DNA of 64,000 bases from Nicotiana tabacum (lineage: Eukaryota > Streptophyta > Magnoliopsida > Solanales > Solanaceae): contig NC_134103.1 of NCBI RefSeq assembly GCF_000715075.1, forward strand, positions 55,172,730-55,236,729, in the 5' to 3' direction. The number at the start of each line of letters is the position of its first letter. The first letter of the stretch is position 1. Below the pieces are notes generated by a model. The model was given only the letters and a program-made list of their open reading frames with translations. It did no database searches and was not told the DNA's origin. A program made the position numbers and the translations under genes. Of this stretch, positions 12,001 through 21,000 are shown in pieces.

Positions 12001-15000
12001 TACAACCACTTAATTCCGACTTAATGTCACATCACTCCATATTCCCCCCTTTAGGGAAGCACTAATATTTAGCGCTACGATGATCTACGTATAGATGTTT
12101 TACCTCTTTGGCATCTTCTCACATCATCGATGACTCTTACCCGTCTTGCGGTAATCCTTCTGCACTAAGGATCACAAAATTCCTTACTTACGAGGGTGAC
12201 ACTTAGTGTAACTGGCACACTTAGTCCTTTAAGCTTAACTTTGCTCACGTTGTTTGCTTTGGGAAAGCGTCTTCCTGAATGACCTTTAAGGGTTATTCTT
12301 CTGTCGTCCATTCTTTTATCGTCGGAACGCAATCTGAAATTCTCATGGTGCCGACTATTATCAAATTACTCAGTTCCTAATTCATGTTTAGTTTACCTTG
12401 TTTACTAGCCCATACTGATTTCTTATTACTTTGGGGTCTAACTTTTCCTTCTGGTAATCACGTTAGAGTCGCGAACTTTTTTTTTTGAAATGAGGATATG
12501 ACTTTATGGCCTATACTCTCTTGTTGTCTCAAGGCCTGTCACTTCTCGTCTTTTCCTTCACTTGACTAGACTCTGTAATACTGTCACTTTTTTTTTTGAT
12601 CTACCGTTGTCATCCATGTATCACATCTTACTCATAATGATTCATTAACTCTCTTCTTATTTCCCGCTAACATTTGTGTCTATTACTTTATTCTGAAAAC
12701 TGGAACAAGACATTCTTTTGCTTTTAGCTCCTCTTGACCCATCCATTGGCTCTTCGAATTGCCTAACATTCTTTCCCCACTAGGGACGGGAGCCACACTA
12801 AGGTAATATTTATCCCTTCAAGGCTTCCAGTGCCTATTTTTGTAGTACTCATATCTAGCTGTACTATTTTAGAGCGCACCATCTGGGTGTCTCACAAGGA
12901 GATCTATTAGCACATTTGCAATATCCTTCGGAAAAGTCAACTAACGCAAACAATCCATCCACCATTTTGGGTCACTCTAACCCCAGCCGGATCCTGATAT
13001 CCGTCCTTCTCTTATGCTACTTCGGTTAGCCCCATAGGGCATAAATGAAATGGGTGTGGCCAATTGTACATACCTCTGTTACTGTTGAAGGTAACTCACA
13101 ATACTTATATTTTTCTGTCTGAGTTGTAAATACCGATAATCTTCATTAACTGGTACCTCGTACCCTTCTCATCTTGTTCCTTTTACTTGTTAAAGCTTGT
13201 ATCTACCTTCTGAATCTCTCGTTGCTTTTTTTTACCATATGGGTGGATAGATATTCTTGTCTTAAGGCTACTTATTAAGAAGCTTATACCTTTTAGTACA
13301 CACATGATATGCTGAAGACCTCACATTGACTCATCATAAGCATCATGCAGAATCGATTTCCTCTAGCTCAACTCCTCCATAGCCACATGCAATCTTTTAC
13401 CAATCGTCTTTCTGGATGTAGGCATCGTCGTATTATGAATAAGACAGAGTTTAGGAAATTGAGTTCTTACAACTGAGCTCTACCACACGATCTAGAGTAA
13501 GAAGAAAGAGTGACAGTCCTAAATGCCTTGTAGCCTCCTGCTTATAAGTGTGGTGCACGACACACCCATAAACAAGACTCTACTAGACACGGCTTGTAGA
13601 CTCCCTAGAACAGAACTGCTCTAATAACACTTTTGTCACGACCCATACCGATGGGCCGCGACGGGCACCCGGTACCTTACTCAACCGAGTACCTACGTAA
13701 CGTATTTTTTCATGTCATACTATCAAAGATAACTGAGCCGGAAGGCTGTCGTGAGCTAAGTAGAATACAACATGTAATACCAACTTATACATAAGACATA
13801 CGGGCCTATAAGACCAAAATAACCACTCGTACACTAAACATAGGCCGACAAGGCCATACAATCTTTTACGTACATGACATCTGTCTACAAACCTCTAAGA
13901 ATACGAAATTTTCATAAAGGTCGGGACAGAGTCCCGCCATAAACAAAGCACGTCTAAATCATACTAACCAAACAAGCAACTCCGAAGCAAATGGAGCGCA
14001 CCAACATCTTGTGTTGGCTGATAGCCTACTTGGAGGGATCTCGACCTGTCTATCGGGATCTGCGGGCATGAAACGCAGTATCCCCAGGCAAAAGAGACGT
14101 CAGTGCAAATAAGTACAAATAGCCTTAACATAACTGAACCGATTCGCTTGACAATCCCTCTAACACGCGTCAATTGCGACAACACGTAATTGCGGATCGA
14201 AGTAGAAAAAAATCCGTATGATATTCTTGAGAAAGATTGCACTGTACTCCCTTAGAATCGCAAAATCCCGTTGCTATTAAGCGGTGTAACTTCGTATGAT
14301 AGTCTCTGAAGCAAATAACGTTGCCTGAAGCTCTGGTGGTGATATCTGTAAATATCATATACAAGATCCTTAAAACCAATTCTCAACAACTTACCAGATT
14401 TATCCTTTGGAGACGAATTGCCGCAGGTGTTTTGCATGAAGGAACATCCGATGTTTGATAAAGAAGGGAATGAGGTTATCGGGATGCTAAAGAAGAGCTT
14501 GAAATTGAACCGAATGAAGATGAACCCCCATTCTTGAAAGACCAGAGTTGTAACTTAGTTGATATTTCTTGTTAAAATTTAGAAAATTCCCCAAGAATAG
14601 ACAAAGAACCAAAGTGACCCAATGATACGTGGATATTCAGTTTGAGGTTTTGAGCCACATATATTCTTCTTAAAAAAGACACCTTTCTTCGTATCATATT
14701 AGTCACTTGGTGGCTTTATTAACCATTTCATGGGCTGCCACGTAGGGGCCTTTGTCCCCACTTATTAATTATTCACAAATCCTTAATTACATGGTTAATC
14801 TCCCATTAAACCAATAATTAACCAATTACCCACATAATTAAGAATTATCTCAAATTACTGAGAATACTACTCCCTTTTAACACACCTTATACACCTTACT
14901 ATCATGGTCATGTGGTACCTTGTATGGTACTAGTCCGGGCCATATTTTATCCCAAAATGTCAAACTTCGACGAAATTCATTTCTTTCGATTCGCTTACCC

Positions 15001-18000
15001 TTTCACCTTCACGAATTTACTTATCACTTGTTTAAAATAGCGTAATACTTATAATCCCAAAATAATCTCATTCCCAAACTTGCGTCGATTAACTTACGAC
15101 GAAACTTTAACGTACGAGAATACAGGATGTAACATCTCATTTCCGAACTTTCATCAATTTACTTATGGCGTACTTTTACGTACGAAAACGTGGGGTGTAA
15201 CATGATCAAGTCAGACATTATGGCAATTGTTCAAAATTTTCATTCGCATGAAATTTTTGAGAAAAGTTTTAATGCCACGTACGTGACTCTGATTCCTAAC
15301 AAGACTAGAGCAAAAAAGCTAAGAGATTTCCGGCCTATTAGCTTAATAGGAAGCATATACAAGTTGATTTCTAAAATTCTCACGAAAAGGCTCAAGAAAG
15401 TGATGCACAAACTAGTTGATTCACACCAGATGACTTTAATAAAAGGAAGACAAATTACGGATGTTGTATTGATTGCTAATGAATGCATACATTCCAGGAT
15501 TAAGGAAAAAGATCCAGGAATGATGTGCAAGCTAGACATTGAGAAAGCATATGACCATGTCAATTGGGATTTCCTCCTAGGAATTCTGCATAAAGATGGG
15601 TTTTGGAAGAAAGTGGATCAGTTGGATGAAATTTTGTACAAGTACTGTTAGATTCTCTATTTTGATCAATGGTTCCCCAGAAGGTTTCTTCCCCTCACAA
15701 AGGGGTATGAGACAAGGTGACCCCCTGTCACCATTTCTCTTCATAATAGCAATGGAAGGGCTGAACAACATGTTGAAGACTGCACATAACAATGGGTAGA
15801 TTAAGGGCTTGAATATTGCAAGTAGTCAAGTTGAGAGGTTGGAAATTACTCACCTTCAATATGCGGATGATACTCTAATTATGTGTGGTGCAGAGGAAAG
15901 TCAAGTAAAATATATTAGGATTATCCTTATCCTCTTTGAAGTTATTTCTGGACTTCATATTAATCGGAGGAAAAGTCAGATTTATCCTGTTAATGAGGTG
16001 CCTAACATATAGATCCTGACAAACATTCTGGGAGGGGAAGTTGGTTCTTTTCCTACTATCTATTTGGGGATGCCTTTAGGAGCAAAAAGCATGTTAGTTT
16101 ATAGATATGTATAGTGTAGTCTTGTCCCACATTGGAAGAAGAGTAATATCTCCTTGTAGTGTATAGCTATAAATAAGGACCTCTTGTATTGTATTTATTA
16201 TCCAATATCAATAACATATTTTCTCCCGTGCCTTCTCACATGGTATCAGAGCATTAGTGAGAAAAGATCGTTGTGCGTCATTCCAGCGTTAACCAGGAAG
16301 AAAGAACTTAGTCATCGTGTAATTTTTCCGGTGACCTAAGGCTTGTCTAAGTGAAAGTCACTTTCTGTCGGTGTTGTGCTAAAACCAACACCACCACGAG
16401 GTAGATCACCCTCCGTCTACAAACTCCTGAAATTTTATCCGGCAGAAAAGCTGCCACGCTCCTCCACGCGCCGGCAACAACTTTTCCGGCGAGGGTTCCG
16501 GCCATTTTTTCGCGAAGCTTCTTCAGGACAGTGTGCTCTCCTCAAAATTCCGAACCTACCCATCTAATTCAAATCAAATTCCGGCCACTTTTATATTTTT
16601 TCGGCGTGAACAGTGACCTTTCTGGCAATTTTTTGAAAATATTTCTTTAGGACAGCTTGCTCGCAAAGGAATTCCGAGTCTATCCATCCTGGTTACAACA
16701 AATTCCGACAACTTTGGAATTTTTCGGCGAGCTACAGTGTTTACGGTGTGAACAGTGTTTCCGGCACAGAACAATGTTCTGTTTTCCTGCTGTAAACAGT
16801 GTTTTTCAAGCTATTTCTTCAGTTTTCTCACAGGAGTTACTTATTTCCACTATTTCAAGTTAACCATACTACTACAAATTGTAGCGACATGGGAACCGAT
16901 ACTTTGAATAGTCGGATGGTTTCTTTAGCAGAGTATATTGAGTTCCTTCAGTATAAAGCATGTAAGCAGACATCTTCTGAGATAGCTTCTGTTGTTCAAA
17001 CAGGTAATAGCATGACTTGTTTCTCCCAATCTTCATCCTCTGAGTCTTGGGTCATTCATTCTGGTGCATCAGATCATATTTCTGGTAACAAATCTCTTTT
17101 CACTACTATTTCGTATTCTCAATCTCTTTTAAAAGTCACAATGGCCAATGGGTCTCAAACCATGGCAACTGCAATAGGTCAAGCAAGCCCACTTCCTTCC
17201 TTACCTTTAGATTCAGTCCTTTATGTTCCCAATAGTCCTTTTAATCTCATAACTGTTAGTCGCTTAGCCAAATCACTTAAATGCGCTGTTTTATTTCTTG
17301 ATGACCATGTTTTTATACAGGAACGCAGTACGGGGCGGATTATTGGTACCGAGCGTGAATCAAACGGACTTTATTACCTTATCCTTGCTAAATCACATGG
17401 ACTCACATCTTGTCTTCCTTTTACAACTTGTCCTGTTACTGATTCACCAGATTTATTACATAAACGGTTGGGACATCCCAGTTTGTCAAAACTTCAGAAA
17501 ATGGTATCTGGTTTATCTCACTTGTCAGCTCTAGAGTGTGAGTCATGTCAGCTCGGTAAGCATACCCGCTCCCATTTCCCTCGGCGTCTTGATAATCGAG
17601 CAGAGTCACCTTTTACTTTAGTCCATTCAGATGTTTGGGGTCCTAGTCGGGTCAGTTCCACCTTAGGATTCCGCTACTTTGTCAGTTTCATTGATGATTA
17701 TTCCAGGTGCACTTGGATATTTTTGATAAAAAATCGATCTGAGCTGTTTTCTATTTTTCAGACCTTCCACGCTGAAATTCAAAATCAATTTGGGGTTTCT
17801 ATTCGCACATTTCGTAGTGATAATGCCCGAGAGTATTTGTCTTCCCCATTTCAGCAGTTTATGAAATCTCATGGGATTATTCATCAAACATCTTGTCCGT
17901 ACACATCTCAACAAAATGGGGTAGCTGAAAGAAAGAATAGACATCTTATTGAAACTGCTCGTACCATACTCATACAATCTCATGCTCCGTTGCGTTTTTG

Positions 18001-21000
18001 GGGGATGCCGTTCTTACATCTTGCTATCTTATTAATCGTATGCCATCTTCAGCTATCCAGAACCAAGTTCCATTCTCTGTCATGTTTTCCCATTTACCTT
18101 TGTTCTCTCTTCCACCCCGTATCTTTGGAAGCACTTGTTTTGTCCATAACCTTACTCCAGGAACAGATAAGTTAGCCCCTCGTGCTCTTAAGTGCGTATT
18201 TCTGGGTTTCTCGAGAACACAAAAGGCGTATCGATGCTACTCTCCTGACTTCCAGCGGTACCTTATGTCCGCTGATGTTACCTTCTTTGAAACCCAATCA
18301 TACTTCACAGGTTCGGGTCATCACTTAGATATTTCTGAGGTACTACCAGTTTCATCTTTTGGAGATTCAGTCACTCCAGCTCCACCACCTACAGCTCTAG
18401 TTGTAGCTCCACCACCTATAGCTCCAGTTGTAGCTCTACCACCTATAGCTCCAGTTCCACCACCTACAGCTCCAGTTCCTCCACATAATCCAGTTCAACC
18501 TTCTGCAGCTCCACCACTCTTAACTTTTCATCGTCGTCCATATCCAGCATCAGGCCCAAGTGATTCATGCCCCGCATCAGATTCTGCACCTACTGCGAAC
18601 TTGTCTCCTCTTAGTCAACCAATTGCACTCCGCAAAGGTGTACGATCCACACTTAATCCTAATCTCCACTATGTCGGTTTAAGTTATCATCGTCTGTCGT
18701 CACCACATTATGCTTTTATATCTTCTTTGTCCACTGTTTCTATCCCTAAGTCTACAGGTGAAGCACTATCTCATCCAGGATGGCGACATGCTATGATTGA
18801 CGAGATGTCTGCTTTACATGCGAGTGACACTTGGGAGCTTGTTCCTCTTCCTGCAGGTAAGTCTACTGTTGGTTGTCGTTGGGTTTATGCAGTCAAAGTC
18901 GGCCCGGCTGGCCAGGTTGATCGGCTTAAGGCTCGTCTTGTTGCAAAAGGATATACTCAGATTTTTGGGCTTGATTATAGTGATACGTTCTCTCCCGTGG
19001 CTAAAGTAGCATCTGTTCGTCTTTTTTTGTCCATGGCTGCTGTACGTCATTTGCCTCTTTATCAGTTAGACATTAAGAATGTTTTTCTCCACGGTGATCT
19101 TGAGGAAGAAGTTTATATGGAGCAACCACCTGGTTTTGTGGCTCAGAGAGAGTTTAATGGTTGTGTGTGCAGATTGCGCAAGTCACTATATGGTTTGAAA
19201 CAGTCCCCTCGAGCTTGGTTTGGTAAGTTCAGCACAATTATTCAGGAGTTCGGCATGACTCGTAGTGAAGCTGATCACTCTGTGTTTTATCGGCATTCTG
19301 CTCCTAATCTGTGTATTTATCTAGTGATTTATGTTGATGATGTTGTTATTACTGGTAATGATCAGGATGGTATTACTAATCTGAAGCAGCATCTCTTTCA
19401 GCACTTCCAGACTAAGGATCTGGGCAGATTGAAGTATTTTCTAGGTATTGAAGTCGCTCAGTCTAGCTCAGGTATTGTTATTTCACAGCGGAAGTATGCC
19501 TTAGACATTCTTGAGGAGACTGGAATGATGGGTTGCAGACCTATTGACTCTCCTATGGATCCGAATGCTAAGCTTCTGCCTGGACAGGGGAGCCTCTTAG
19601 AGACCCTACGAGATATAGGAGGTTGGTTGGCAAATTGAATTACCTCACAGTGACTAGACCTGACATTTCTTTGCCGGTGAGTGTTGTAAGTCAGTTTATG
19701 GATTCTCCCTGTGATAGTCACTCGGATGCCGTTGTTCGCATTCTTCGGTATATAAAGTCAGCTCCAGGCAAAGGATTACTATTCGAGGATCGAGGCCACG
19801 AGCAAATTGTTGGGTACACAAATGCTGATTGGGTAGGATCACCTTTTGATAGACGTTCTACGTCTAGATATTGTGTTCTAGTAGGAGGTAATTTGGTCTC
19901 GTGGAAGAGCAAGAAACAGAATGTAGTTGCTCGATCTAGCGCCGAAGCCGAATATCGGGCCATGGCTATGGCGACGTGTGAGTTAGTTTGGGTCAAGCAG
20001 TTGCTCAAGGAGTTAAAGTTCGGAGAAATCAGCAAGATGGAACTAGTGTGTGATAACCAAGATGCTCTTCATATTGCGTCAAATCCGGTGTTCCATGAGA
20101 GGACTAAACACATTGAGATCGACTGTCACTTTGTCAGAGAAAAAACACTTTCAGGAGATATTGTTACAAAGTTTGTAAAGTCGAATGATCAACTAGCAGA
20201 TATTTTCACTAAGTCTCTTAGTGGTTCTCATATTAGTTACATGTGTAACAAGCTCGGTACATATGATGTTTATGCACCGGCTTGAGGGGGAGTGTTAGTT
20301 TATAGATATGTATAGTGTAGTCTTGTCCCACATTGGAAGAAAGTAATATCTCCTTGTAGCGTATAGCTATAAATAGGGACCTCTTGTATTGTATTTATTA
20401 TCCAATATCAATAACATATTTTCTCCCGTGCCTTCTCACAAAGCAAATCCAAAGAAATATGGAATGGAGTTCTGGAAAGATGTGAGAAAAAGTTAGTCAG
20501 ATGGAAAGCACAATACATTTCTTTGGGAGGTAGACTAATTCTTATTAACTTTGTGTTAGACGCTCTCCCAACATACATGATGTCCCTATTCCCTTTACCT
20601 GCAAGTGTAGAAAGGAGAATGGAAGTCATGAGAAGGAATTTCCTATGGCAAGGAAATAAAGAGAAGAAAGGATTTCACTTAGTTAAATGGAAAAAGTTGA
20701 CCATTAGTAAACAAGAAGGGGGTTTGGGAATCAGAAATCTGAGAAGGCAAAACAAATGTCTATTAATGAAGTGGTTATAGAGGTTTACAAGGGAAGAGCA
20801 AACACTATGGGGAAAGGCGATAAAGAGCGAAGTATGGAAAAGAAGGCCTCTGGATGACTAGGGAGGTGAAGAATCCTTATGGAACCAGTTTATGGAGATC
20901 AATTAGGAACATGTGGCCAAGTCTTTCATCCAAACTGAATTTTAATGTGAGGGATGGAAGGAAAATATTATTCTAGAAGGATAACTGGCTGGGAATAGGA

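Larger units (their letters stand above)
7528..15202 (-). mobile_element. LTR-A: large LTR retrotransposon without recognisable genes
   Basis: The element starts TGTCACGACCC and ends GGGTGTAACA. A perfect 5-bp target duplication TGATC lies at 7523-7527 and 15203-15207. Orientation is minus: the purine tract lies just inside the left LTR and the tRNA-like PBS just inside the right LTR. Total 7675 bp, with LTRs of 1720 and 1569 bp and an interior of 4386 bp. No gag or pol motif was found in the interior in any frame, so it is either a LARD-like non-autonomous element or a heavily decayed gypsy. The LTRs differ at about 5 of the first 150 bases. Confidence 0.88.
16092..20440 (+). mobile_element. 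Copia-1: young Ty1/copia element with short LTRs, gag deleted
   Basis: Terminal repeats TGTTAGTTTATAG...CCTTCTCACA are 149 bp (16092-16240) and 148 bp (20293-20440) and differ by two substitutions and one 1-base indel. The target duplication AAGCA is at 16087-16091 and 20441-20445. A perfect PBS TGGTATCAGAGC abuts the 5' LTR (16241-16252) and a purine tract TTGAGGGGGAG (20282-20292) precedes the 3' LTR. Total 4349 bp. It interrupts the LINE ORF2. Confidence 0.96.

Noticed and set aside
9248..13633. Possible hidden genes in the LTR-A interior
   Set aside because: No frame shows protease, RT, integrase or gag motifs. Short ORFs such as 11078-11317 are isolated and biased toward the local C/T-rich composition.
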